This document shows positions 1 to 6,249 of a DNA stretch of 7,468 bases, piece after piece. Under the pieces are notes generated by a model. It was not told where the DNA came from. It saw only the letters and a list, made by a program, of their open reading frames with translations, and searched no databases. How positions within the stretch are numbered: position 1 is the stretch's first letter; each line of letters opens with the position of its first letter. Made by a program: the position numbers and the translations under genes. Source of the stretch: Methylococcaceae bacterium NSM2-1 (lineage in GTDB: Bacteria > Pseudomonadota > Gammaproteobacteria > Methylococcales > Methylomonadaceae); NCBI GenBank assembly GCA_002256705.1, contig NQJI01000063.1, positions 1 through 7,468 of the forward strand, in the 5' to 3' direction.

Positions 1-465
1 AAAAACGCCATCAGCCTTAGCGCTGCTGATGAAATCGGACGTTTCCTGAAACAAAGGCTGGACTATGCCCTGCTATTAGGCCCGGATAGCGAATCAGAAC
101 AATGGGTCGCTACCATCGCCAACAAAATCGGTTTTGACTATTGCATTGCCCATAAGGAAAGACGGGGTGACAAACAAATTGAAATGACATTGCCGGATAA
201 CAACTTCCTGAACAAATCTGTAGTCATCATAGACGACATGGCCAGCACCGGCAGAACCCTGGGCAAGGCGACCAGACTGCTGCAAGCCGCAGGCAGCAAA
301 GATATCTACGCCGTCGTGACGCATCCCCTGTTTTGCGATGATGCAGAAGCACATATCCTGCAAGCAGGAATCAAGTCCATCTGGAGTACAGACAGCATAG
401 ACCATCCGACATCCTGTATTAAGCTCGATTCCCTGTTGGCCAACGCGATTAAGGCGATTATTTGA
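1..465 (+). CDS. Ribose-phosphate pyrophosphokinase (PRPP synthase) family, C-terminal part, 5' end outside window
   Basis: Frame 1 is open from the first base to TGA at 463-465, giving 154 residues of a truncated protein. The fragment carries the type I phosphoribosyltransferase PRPP-binding loop VVIIDDMASTGRTL (fragment residues 74-87), the hallmark of this fold, plus an upstream LLLGPDSESEQWV segment (residues 24-36) and a basic AHKERRGD segment (50-57), both in the order seen in PRPP synthases. Family knowledge: these enzymes make PRPP from ribose-5-phosphate and ATP in the cytosol, feeding nucleotide, His and Trp synthesis. The sequence diverges from a housekeeping Prs, so it may be a paralogue used in nucleoside salvage; this is inference. 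A plain phosphoribosyltransferase is the alternative. The true start, the N-terminal half and any operon partners lie to the left of the window. Confidence 0.85.
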   Translation, partial: KNAISLSAADEIGRFLKQRLDYALLLGPDSESEQWVATIANKIGFDYCIAHKERRGDKQIEMTLPDNNFLNKSVVIIDDMASTGRTLGKATRLLQAAGSKDIYAVVTHPLFCDDAEAHILQAGIKSIWSTDSIDHPTSCIKLDSLLANAIKAII

Positions 466-1195
466 TAAAGCCCTGAACAGGCAATCGGAGTATTCGGCAG
501 TAGCAGAACAAGGTGATGGCTAATGTTCAGTATCGCCTGCAATTATTGACGGGAACAACATGGCGGAATTTCCCTTGTCTCATGGGCAGGGCAAACGCGC
601 CATAACAAAAAGCCTTAAGAGCAAAGCAATCACTAAGCGGCCGTGTCGCTTCCCCCTCCACACACCGCTGTCCGGTTTTGTCTGTTGGCGATTGCCAAAC
701 AGACGCAAGGCGCATCCAGTATCGCACTGATGCAACTGAAGCTTTGCAGCAACAATGCAGACATAAGCTTTGCCGCCAAACAGTGGCAGGTTTTTCGGGC
801 GGTGATTACCGGCGTTTTGGACGATCTGAAAGCCGTCATGGTGTGTGGTTTCCTGCCATATGGCCGTATACATATAATTTCTCACACCTTCGGATCAGGC
901 AAAGTAAAAACACCGGCGATATTTCTGCCTGCCCCATAAGGCGCCGGCAAAATCATGTTCACCAGAATCCAAAAAAGTATCTGGTATTTATTATCAAACC
1001 GGTGGTGATTAATTCCGACAGTTGGGTCTTGGGCAAAAAAGTTTTAGTTCAGTATTAAGTTTGGATAGTTTAAGGTTCATGGCATGTATGCAAGTTTTTT
1101 GTTGCTGCACTAAGCCAATAATCTCTGAAAATTACCACCCTGCATTGATTTGTAGGGACTACCGGAAAACCAATATGGGCATATTTGATTTTAGT
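466..1195. other. Long intergenic stretch with no supported gene
   Basis: Several overlapping reading frames of 60-126 codons exist here on both strands (for example plus 643-939 and 678-1058, minus 580-885), but none has a recognisable domain, a convincing ribosome binding site or consistent coding character. The part at 466-960 is more GC-rich than the rest of the window, which inflates open frames on both strands. An imperfect hairpin lies at about 678-707 (TCTGTTGGC against GCCAAACAGA) and a 6-bp GC-rich inverted repeat CCGGCG/CGCCGG at 913-918 and 942-947. It may be the residue of decayed genes. Confidence 0.5.
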
Positions 1196-1305
1196 TGTTA
1201 TAGAGGTCTAAGCTGATTAAGCGACATAACAAACGCATGAGCTAAAAGCAGGCCTTGATTGGCAGGTCGACCTATGTCGCTTAATCAATGAAGGCATCTA
1301 TAACA
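1196..1305. repeat. 110-bp imperfect inverted repeat, MITE/REP-like
   Basis: The arms are 33 nt each. The inner 15 nt are a perfect match: TGATTAAGCGACATA at 1214-1228 against TATGTCGCTTAATCA at 1273-1287. The outer ends also match: GTTATAGA at 1197-1204 against TCTATAAC at 1297-1304, extended by one T:A pair. Overall about 27 of 33 arm positions pair, around a 44-nt centre. No ORF lies inside and there is no T-run after it, so it is not an obvious terminator. The shape, two long terminal inverted repeats without a gene, suits a small non-autonomous mobile element or a large operator. It ends 75 bp before the next start codon. Confidence 0.6.
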
Positions 1306-1370
1306 TTAAAAAAACTTGAATTATAAACAAAACAGTATTAAAACCTTATTACGCAACGACTATATTCCTG

Positions 1371-1377
1371 AGGAGGA
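1371..1377 (+). promoter_or_regulatory. Strong Shine-Dalgarno for the DUF2278 gene
   Basis: AGGAGGA sits 3-9 nt before the ATG at 1381, an almost perfect complement to the 16S 3' end. It fixes the start codon. No clear sigma70 promoter pair stands out upstream: a TTGAAT at 1316-1321 lacks a well-spaced -10 box. Confidence 0.8.
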
Positions 1378-1380
1378 ATC

Positions 1381-2424
1381 ATGGCACTTAAACAATATGG
1401 TGTTTTAAAAGGGAAGGCCATCAATAAAATAATAGGGCAAGGATCAAGCCCGCATTATGAAGTACATCTTATCGACGATACAACAGATTACCGTATCGCC
1501 ATTAATGTAAAGTCCAATCTGGCCCCCTCAGAGCTTTTGTATCTGGTTATTGATGATTTTCAGCACCCCATTCTGGATAACCTGGGACATCTGGATATGG
1601 GTTTTACGCCACTGAAGAGTGCGCCGAACAAAATGGCGCTCGATTTTATACGCAGCAATCTGTTCGATCCGAAACAGATGCGCCCTTTACCTCATAACGT
1701 CCCGGGACCGGACAATGATCTCAACGAAAAAATAGATGCCTATGTGCAACGCGCCATTGGTGACGAACGTGCAAGCATATACGCTTTCGGTGAACGCTGG
1801 GGACCTGAAAAGGGCAAAAAAGACAAATATTTTGGCTTTAAGCCTGGAAACGGTATTCATGATATCCACATGAATCAAGGTAACGTAGGTGATTTTGTTA
1901 AGGATGACGGTGTTTGGCAGGATGGTGGCTTGCTTTTTCACTTTCCTAGTATAGATAAAGTAGATGTTGGTGTTGGTGCAGAGATTTGGCCGGAACAGTG
2001 GGTTGCCGTCTTCCTGGCCTTTCAGTCGCAGTGCTGGCATACCGACGATCAAACAGGCCATAGACTTCCTGAATGCGATGACATTATTCCCCCTAAAATA
2101 GAATCCAGCGTCCAGATCATAGCGGCGCTGGTCAATCCGGAAGGGGATGATGCAGGACATGAAACAGTGACCTTGATTAATCTCGCACCAGGCATTGCTG
2201 ATTTGTCCGGTTGGTTTATTGCAGATAAAAATAAAAACCGCTCGGTTATCGGTAACATGGTGCTTAATCCAGGCGCCACCGGTGTTGTAAAACTGGATGG
2301 TCTGGGGGCGCAGTTAGGTAACAATGGCGGCATTATAACTCTGCTCAATCCTAATGGAATTAAATATCATGGCGTATCCTATACCAAAGAACAGGCTCAC
2401 AGTGGCTGGACTGTTGTGTTTTGA
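1381..2424 (+). CDS. DUF2278 (YukJ-like) family protein with C-terminal lamin-tail domain
   Basis: A 347-residue intact ORF with a strong SD. Residues 1-230 match the DUF2278/YukJ pattern: YGVLKG at 6-11, SSPHYEVHL at 22-30, the conserved GIHDIHMNQGN block at 158-168, and a Trp/His-rich block at about 183-227 with the stretch QSQCWHTDDQTGH. Residues about 242-347 look like a lamin-tail domain (LTD), an Ig-like beta fold: E-V-L-N followed by LSGWFIAD near 275-282, then NNGGIITLLNPNG at 314-326. No signal peptide or membrane helix is visible, so it is probably cytosolic. The biochemical role of DUF2278 is not established to my knowledge; the conserved His/Asn block (HDIHMNQGN) could be a metal or active site, which is inference. 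LTDs elsewhere accompany nucleases and surface proteins. It appears to be transcribed alone, between the inverted repeat upstream and a dead transposase downstream. Confidence 0.85.
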   Translation: MALKQYGVLKGKAINKIIGQGSSPHYEVHLIDDTTDYRIAINVKSNLAPSELLYLVIDDFQHPILDNLGHLDMGFTPLKSAPNKMALDFIRSNLFDPKQMRPLPHNVPGPDNDLNEKIDAYVQRAIGDERASIYAFGERWGPEKGKKDKYFGFKPGNGIHDIHMNQGNVGDFVKDDGVWQDGGLLFHFPSIDKVDVGVGAEIWPEQWVAVFLAFQSQCWHTDDQTGHRLPECDDIIPPKIESSVQIIAALVNPEGDDAGHETVTLINLAPGIADLSGWFIADKNKNRSVIGNMVLNPGATGVVKLDGLGAQLGNNGGIITLLNPNGIKYHGVSYTKEQAHSGWTVVF

Positions 2425-2508
2425 ACGAAACAAGTAAAAATCGGATACATATACTTCGCGGGGCTATAAATTGAGTTTTTTGCTATACTGACCTGGGGTT
2501 GTCATATA

Positions 2509-2923
2509 TTTTTTGGTTTTATCTTGCACAATTTGGTTTGCCAAAAAACCACCGGTGCCAAAGTCGCTGCGCCGATGGTTGAACCCGTCAAAGCGCAATT
2601 CCCAAGCTTTAATGCCTGCAGTTTTGACTAGGGCTTCCACCGTTCGGAAAATCAAAAAGAACTGAAAACCCGCATTGAGCAAGTCGTTTTGCCTAAAAAA
2701 GGCAAGCAATAAAAAGCCGATCAGGAGCGCGAATACGCACAGGAATTTAGACAAGCGAAAAAGTAAATTCAGCCGTTGAATCGGCCATTAATGCTTTAGA
2801 AGTCCATGGGCTGGATAATGCCCTGATCACGGTATTGAAGGTTTTGAGCGTTATGTTGCGTTAGCCGTATTGTCGCGTAACATTCAAAAACCGGATGTAA
2901 TCAAACGCAACTGGGAGCGATAG
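2509..2923 (+). pseudogene. Decayed transposase C-terminal half (ISNCY-like)
   Basis: Reading frame 1 from about 2509 gives a recognisable transposase segment (PMVEPVKAQFPSFNACSFD, then GFHRSENQKELKTRIEQVV and LPKKGKQ). It is broken by stops at 2629-2631, 2710-2712 and 2764-2766. A shift to frame 3 at about 2769 continues with SAVESAINALEVHGLDNAL. A second shift (one base lost near 2825-2827) moves to frame 2 at 2828 with HGIEGFERYVALAVLSRNIQ, ending in TAG at 2921-2923. The order and wording match the C-terminal half of ISNCY-group transposases as I remember them. The N-terminal half is missing and no terminal inverted repeats are recognised. The element is dead. Confidence 0.8.
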
Positions 2924-3147
2924 CGGCTTGTGGACGAAAAACAAAAACTAGCTTGTGTTTGAAAAACCGCAAGGTTATCCAAAGGGGGGGGACGCGTCTA
3001 AAATTTGAAGTTATTAAAGATTATTCTTATTAGCGGGTGGCAACTCAGGAAATAACGCGTTTTTCCCTGCCGGATAAATTATTAAAAAATAAATCCCATG
3101 TTTTTATTCTGACTTTTTTAAAATCGGCTTTTTCGTTCAGACACTAA
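2924..3147. other. Non-coding gap between IS relic and regulator gene
   Basis: I see no gene here. A run of eight G lies at 2984-2991, and ACGCGT occurs twice (about 2992 and 3056). The part at 3060-3147 is AT-rich and lies downstream of the minus-strand regulator, but no clean hairpin with a T-run on the minus strand was found. Confidence 0.5.
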
Positions 3148-4023
3148 CTACAAGTAGGTCACCCCAAGAAATCGTGAAGGACCCTGCTGTATTTCTTCAG
3201 AGTTACCTATATTCAGCTTGTATCCAAACCCTTTGATAGTCATAATCCATTGCGGATTATTAGGGTCTTCCTCTATTTTTTTTCTTAATAAGTGCATGTA
3301 TTGATAAAGATCCGATTTTGTTGCCCGGTTATTTTCAGGCCACAGATGCTTTATGATTTCATCAGCCATAAAAATACGATCAACATCCGTTGACAGCAGC
3401 TCAAACAGCTCAAATTCCTTGGGTGTCAGATCGACTTTATTTCCTTTTAAAAACACACACTTGTTACGCTGATCAATTTGGAAGTCTTTAAATACCGGAT
3501 TTCCGGCTTCATGCTGATTACCCGGATTCTGATTACCTGGATTTCTGGTTTCTATATATCCATCGTTACCATCACTATTGGATTCGATACTTCTTCTGTC
3601 AGTTAAAGAGCGCCTTTCTTTGTGACTTCTTTTCTCGGTCAAACGACTGTTCCATAAAAAAGTTTTTTTAAGATACCCGTCAATCTCGCCAATATCGAAC
3701 GGATAATTTATGATCACATCGATCCACCCTGACAATCCGGCTGAAATAATATTGGCTGGGTCTTTATTTAAACCGCAGATTTTTACCTTTCCAGTTGCGC
3801 CCGCCCGCTTTAATAAACCTGTTTCAAGGCTCTTATTTGCGGTACTTAGCAAAGCGAGTGGAACGACGATTAAATCCGGTTTTAGTTTTGCTACTTCATT
3901 GATTCCGTCCCTGTTGAATTCGACCTCTGTCATCGAAATATTGTTTGCATAACAATATCCTTTGAACATGGCTAAAAAATATTTGTCGCTATCAAATACT
4001 GCAATATTATTTATTGTTTTCAT
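3148..4023 (-). CDS. OmpR-type winged-helix regulator with degenerate receiver domain
   Basis: 291 residues. Residues about 178-272 are a clear OmpR/PhoB-type DNA-binding domain: LTPKEFELFELL at 199-210, the recognition region near 233-250 (YQYMHLLRKKIEED) and the wing with IKGFGYKL at 263-270. Residues 5-120 have the length and strand pattern of a receiver domain, but the key residues are gone: the strand-3 phosphoacceptor Asp is Pro55 (PDLIVVPLALL), and the strand-5 Lys is replaced near Tyr107 (INYPFD). One acidic pocket residue, D11, remains with D13 nearby. It is therefore probably phosphorylation-independent. The linker (about 125-177) is basic, KRSHKERRSLTDRRS, then carries a repeated NPGNQ. 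No sensor kinase gene is next to it. The start has no strong SD; ATG at 4021-4023 is chosen because the domain begins directly after it. Target genes are unknown. Confidence 0.85.
   Translation of the reverse strand: MKTINNIAVFDSDKYFLAMFKGYCYANNISMTEVEFNRDGINEVAKLKPDLIVVPLALLSTANKSLETGLLKRAGATGKVKICGLNKDPANIISAGLSGWIDVIINYPFDIGEIDGYLKKTFLWNSRLTEKRSHKERRSLTDRRSIESNSDGNDGYIETRNPGNQNPGNQHEAGNPVFKDFQIDQRNKCVFLKGNKVDLTPKEFELFELLSTDVDRIFMADEIIKHLWPENNRATKSDLYQYMHLLRKKIEEDPNNPQWIMTIKGFGYKLNIGNSEEIQQGPSRFLGVTYL
3514..3543. repeat. 15-bp tandem repeat inside the regulator linker
   Basis: CTGATTACCCGGATT at 3514-3528 is followed directly by CTGATTACCTGGATT at 3529-3543, 14 of 15 positions identical. 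On the minus strand it encodes NPGNQ twice (residues about 161-170) in the linker between the receiver-like and DNA-binding domains. Slippage here would change linker length by five residues without breaking the frame. Confidence 0.85.
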
Positions 4024-4062
4024 TTTAATTAATCGTGCAATGTTTTGAAAAAAAAATTATTT

Positions 4063-4356
4063 TTATAGGAAATGAATACCTTGCCCTATTAAAGTCACTT
4101 TATCTAAATATAATTTACATAACGAGAGGAAATCCGGGGCTTTTCCCGATTTCATGGGGTGACCACTAGATATGGTGTTAGGTATAATAACCAAATAAAC
4201 CCCGGCCTTCGACACCGAGTCGTATATCTTGGAATAACCGACATTATTCATATAAACCCCAGCAGCTACGCTTGATGGCTTTGATTTTGTAATTGAGACC
4301 TTCGACAAAATCACTCGATTCTCGTTGAATGAAATAATTACTGGTTTCATATCCAC
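4063..4356 (-). CDS. Doubtful hypothetical small protein upstream of the regulator
   Basis: A 97-codon frame beginning at GTG 4356 (an ATG follows two codons later at 4350) and ending with TAA at 4063-4065, 39 bp before the regulator's ATG and on the same strand. I do not recognise the product. It is weakly hydrophobic in the centre (SKAGVYLVIIPNTI), with no signal peptide, no domain motif and only a poor SD (AGAAG). The frame stays open a further eight codons upstream before a stop at 4381-4383, so it could be the tail of a truncated gene rather than a full one. If real, it would be co-transcribed with the regulator. A chance ORF is just as likely. Confidence 0.3.
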   Translation of the reverse strand: MDMKPVIISFNENRVILSKVSITKSKPSSVAAGVYMNNVGYSKIYDSVSKAGVYLVIIPNTISSGHPMKSGKAPDFLSLCKLYLDKVTLIGQGIHFL

Positions 4357-4593
4357 TTCTGCAACGTCCCCACAAACGAATCAAAGCAGTAGTTCAATCC
4401 TAACTCCTGAACTCGCTGGATCCAGGCATCCTGGCTCAATAACAGCCTGCACTTTAGTCAAGGGTCTAATAAAGGGGGTGCGACCTCAATATGAAAGCCC
4501 TAGAAAGTATTGTAACCTAAAAAGAACAAATTTGTTGCAAAAACTGCACACAACGTCCGAGGTAAGTGCATATAAATTCTTAAGATGAAAAAA
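4357..4593. other. Gap between small ORF and transposase relic
   Basis: No supported gene. One plus-strand frame (4325-4588) overlaps the minus-strand ORF at its left end and has no recognisable content. This gap should contain the outer end of the ISAs1-type element that lies to its right, but I cannot identify a terminal inverted repeat or target duplication with confidence. Confidence 0.4.
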
Positions 4594-4917
4594 TCACGTT
4601 TTCTCAAATTGATCGCTTTAGGCGGACATGAACTGCTTAAGCTTGATGCTCAATTTAGAAGACTTTTTTAGCAAATTGATAGCAAGTTAACGAACAATAT
4701 TAAAATTTTCATGGGCATAGACTGTGAGTATGCGTGAGTCATCCTCTCTAAAGATCACGCCAAGCACCCAATGCAAGGAGTGTTCAGCATCCCAGTGCGC
4801 CCGTACAGCGTGAGAGAATGGCTTAACGTCCGTCACGGTGCGAATGTATTGCCGCCTCTCAATACCCAGTTCGCCATTGATAAGCCGTTCGTTTTCGATC
4901 ATGTCAATGCCTTTGAG
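4594..4917 (-). pseudogene. ISAs1-family transposase C-terminal relic
   Basis: On the minus strand this reads GLKGIDMIENERLINGELG, then ERRQYIR, HAVRAHWDAEHSLHWVLGV and FREDDSRI, followed by AHENFNIVR. These are the conserved C-terminal blocks of ISAs1-type DDE transposases (Pfam DDE_Tnp_1 group). A TAA at 4687-4689 interrupts the protein, but homology continues in the same frame as LAINLLKKSSKLSIKLKQFMSA up to a second stop at 4618-4620 and a third at 4594-4596. The HWxxExSLHWVLD catalytic region is present in altered form (HWDAEHSLHWVLG). The N-terminal two thirds are missing; at 4917/4918 the frame is joined to a different transposase. Confidence 0.82.
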
Positions 4918-5154
4918 CCCAATGGATTCTTTCTTCAACCACAACCAGAGCATTAAGCCAAAAATGACGTCGCTCATCGGCGTACCAGACCGCTTATTAA
5001 AGCCAGCTCGATTTAAAATGGCTTTCATACCGACTTCCCGTCAAGACTAGCAAAGACGTTATCGATTAATACACCGTTTGCCATCAGAAGATCAACGGTT
5101 AATGCAGTCTTCAACCAACTGTTATCATACCCCTTTAGGGTTATTTTTTTTCAT
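4918..5154 (-). pseudogene. N-terminal relic of a second DDE transposase (IS4-like)
   Basis: Minus-strand residues 1-37 of the 113-codon frame 4687-5028 (MKAILNRAGFNKRSG, then SDVIFGLMLWLWLKKESIG) resemble the N-terminus of an IS4-like transposase, a different family from the ISAs1 tail joined to it. Upstream, other frames continue the same protein: from 5123 down to about 5031 a segment reads SWLKTALTVDLLMANGV and LIDNVFASLDGKS, then a one-base shift leads into MKAIL. An ATG at 5152-5154 (MKKNNPKG) may have been the original start, again out of frame by one. At least two frameshifts are therefore present and all catalytic residues have been lost. The family name is tentative. Confidence 0.65.
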
Positions 5155-5287
5155 TAATTATCAATAACTTGTTTGATTACTACAACTCCGAAGCTTTCGT
5201 TAAAAATTATACTCCCAATGAAAAAACACCCATACCAAAGCACACTCCATTAGCCAACGTCAAACAAGAAAAGTTAAACAACGCGAG
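5155..5287. other. Gap between two divergent transposase relics
   Basis: AT-rich sequence between the N-termini of two oppositely oriented transposase fragments. A plus frame 2 stretch from 5222 (KNTHTKAHSISQRQTRKVKQ) runs in frame into the following relic and may be part of its 5' end or of its leader. Confidence 0.35.
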
Positions 5288-5649
5288 GTGGCGGTCAGGA
5301 AACAGACGGTCACCAGACGGCAGCAGAAGAAAAAGGAACTTGTGCATGCGATGTACCGCACCACCCGCCTTTACTTTCACGATCTGTTTAACTGGATGAG
5401 GGAGTTGGAAGATTGCCGCAAAAAAGCCTCTGATTATGAATCGGCCACCCACCTGACGGCCTGCTTGGCGATGTTCCTATTCAAATCGGGTTCTCGTAAC
5501 CAATACAACCAGTACCGTGAGGATATACCGTTCCAAAAAAATTACAAACGCCTGTTTGGTTTTCGATGCCGCATGGTGACTCTGTCCAGAATGTCATTGC
5601 CAGGTTGGATTCTATTCTGTTGAGTTTTCATAATGCTCTTAATTGCTGA
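5288..5649 (+). pseudogene. N-terminal relic of a third transposase, frameshifted
   Basis: From GTG 5288, frame 2 reads a basic start (VRKQTVTRRQQKKKELVHAM), then RTTRLYFHDLFNWMRELEDC, LTACLAMFLFKSGSRNQYNQ and FQKNYKRLFGFR. This is the N-terminal region of a transposase type common in gammaproteobacteria, with GSRN and a following MPHxDSV block. The MPHGDSVQNVIARLDSILL block is present, but in frame 1 from 5566, so one base has been lost at about 5564-5566. That frame ends at TGA 5647-5649. The catalytic C-terminal part is absent. The annotated frame-2 ORF to 5623 therefore ends in out-of-frame residues. The start codon is uncertain, since the frame is open back to 5222. Confidence 0.75.
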
Positions 5650-5680
5650 AAAATAAGGCATGCTTGTCAATAAAGACTTT

Positions 5681-5694
5681 ATGTTGTACAACAT
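5681..5694. promoter_or_regulatory. Perfect 14-bp palindrome, possible operator
   Basis: ATGTTGTACAACAT equals its own reverse complement. It overlaps a weak sigma70-like arrangement (TTGTCA at 5664-5669, then 17 bp, then TACAAC at 5687-5692), the geometry expected for a repressor site over a -10 box. The bound regulator is unknown. Confidence 0.45.
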
Positions 5695-5724
5695 ACCAGA
5701 TTATAAACAAGTTAATATAAATCC

Positions 5725-5753
5725 GGTTCATATTTGATATCAGTTAATGAACC
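5725..5753. promoter_or_regulatory. Nested dyad upstream of a promoter, candidate operator
   Basis: Outer arms GGTTCAT (5725-5731) and ATGAACC (5747-5753) are perfect inverted repeats around a 15-nt centre. The centre contains its own 8-bp palindrome TGATATCA (5735-5742), almost concentric with the outer dyad. It ends five bases before the -35 box of the promoter below, a usual activator or repressor position. Confidence 0.5.
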
Positions 5754-5758
5754 TTACA

Positions 5759-5787
5759 TTGCTGAGCATGGCTAATTCGCATAGAAT
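5759..5787 (+). promoter_or_regulatory. Sigma70-type promoter for the small anchored protein
   Basis: TTGCTG at 5759-5764, a 17-bp spacer, then TAGAAT at 5782-5787 (5 of 6 to TATAAT). Predicted transcription start is near 5794, giving a leader of about 60 nt before the ATG at 5855. Confidence 0.5.
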
Positions 5788-5806
5788 TCAAGATAAAGTT
5801 TATTTG

Positions 5807-5833
5807 GCGGCCGTTAAAACTGGCTGCTTTTTT
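5807..5833 (+). terminator. Hairpin plus T6 in the leader: intrinsic terminator or attenuator
   Basis: Stem GCGGCCG (5807-5813) pairs with TGGCTGC (5821-5827) in seven pairs including two G-U, around the loop TTAAAAC, followed directly by six T. It lies between the predicted start near 5794 and the ribosome binding site, so it could attenuate the downstream gene, or simply stop transcripts from further upstream. Confidence 0.5.
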
Positions 5834-5841
5834 CACAACAA

Positions 5842-5847
5842 GAGGAG
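5842..5847 (+). promoter_or_regulatory. Shine-Dalgarno GAGGAG
   Basis: GAGGAG seven bases before the ATG at 5855 fixes this start. It comes only a few bases after the T-run of the leader hairpin. Confidence 0.75.
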
Positions 5848-5854
5848 AATTTAA

Positions 5855-6226
5855 ATGTCTGAAACAACGAAAATTATAATAGCTGTTATTGGTGTTTTTG
5901 TAGTCGGCTTTATTATGGTGGGTGTAAGTAAAGAGAAGCCGTCTATTGAACAAATGGAAGCAGCAGCAACGGTCAGAAACTATGTTGCAATGCAGGGCAT
6001 GGCCAATCAAAAATGTCCAGAGTTGATTAAGAAAGAAACAGGGGAACAAGTATTTTTTCCTTCAGAAACAAAAAGTGATAAAGAAACCTATATCACTTTG
6101 ATCTGGGTGGGCGAAAATACTAAAACAGGTGGGTTCAAAAAGGCTTCATGTACGTTACATGCCGCTTTGGGTGGAATCTCTGAATTAATTATTGATGATA
6201 AAGTCATCATAAAGAAAAAAATCTAG
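5855..6226 (+). CDS. Small membrane-anchored protein of unknown function
   Basis: 123 residues with a good SD. Residues 6-24 (KIIIAVIGVFVVGFIMVGV) form one strongly hydrophobic helix with few charges before it, fitting an N-terminal anchor or uncleaved signal with the rest in the periplasm. No lipobox Cys is seen. The soluble part has two cysteines, C54 in NQKCPELIKK and C99 in KKASCTLHAALGGIS, which could pair as a disulfide. It also shows a pattern of short beta-type stretches (EQVFFPSET, YITLIWVGE, ELIIDDKVIIKKK). I recognise no named family. Codon use resembles that of the neighbouring CSD gene. It appears monocistronic, with its own promoter and leader hairpin upstream. Confidence 0.75.
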   Translation: MSETTKIIIAVIGVFVVGFIMVGVSKEKPSIEQMEAAATVRNYVAMQGMANQKCPELIKKETGEQVFFPSETKSDKETYITLIWVGENTKTGGFKKASCTLHAALGGISELIIDDKVIIKKKI

Positions 6227-6249
6227 GTTATTGCTTGCTTTCTGATTGG

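Noticed and set aside
643..1058. Overlapping plus-strand ORFs of 98 and 126 codons
   Set aside because: No domain, no SD, both in the GC-rich patch with equally long frames on the minus strand; treated as chance.
1221..1287. ATAACAAACGC near 1226 recalls the start of Vibrio-type integron attC repeats
   Set aside because: No matching GTTRRRY end and no gene cassette; the GTT...AAC ends of the inverted repeat point the opposite way to an attC site.
1687..2348. Minus-strand ORFs of 157 and 99 codons opposite the DUF2278 gene
   Set aside because: Shadows of a well-supported plus-strand gene with conserved motifs.
2464..2754. Minus-strand 96-codon ORF
   Set aside because: Antisense to a recognisable, though broken, transposase reading on the plus strand.
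4585..4671. 28-codon plus-strand ORF beginning MKKSRF
   Set aside because: It lies antisense to in-frame ISAs1 transposase homology, so it is a shadow.
5169..5399. 76-codon plus-strand ORF starting at TTG
   Set aside because: Its second half is out of frame with the clear transposase segment in frame 2; its first half has no recognisable content.
5744..6049. Minus-strand 101-codon ORF opposite the small anchored protein
   Set aside because: The plus-strand gene has a promoter, SD and a coherent anchor helix; the opposite frame has none.
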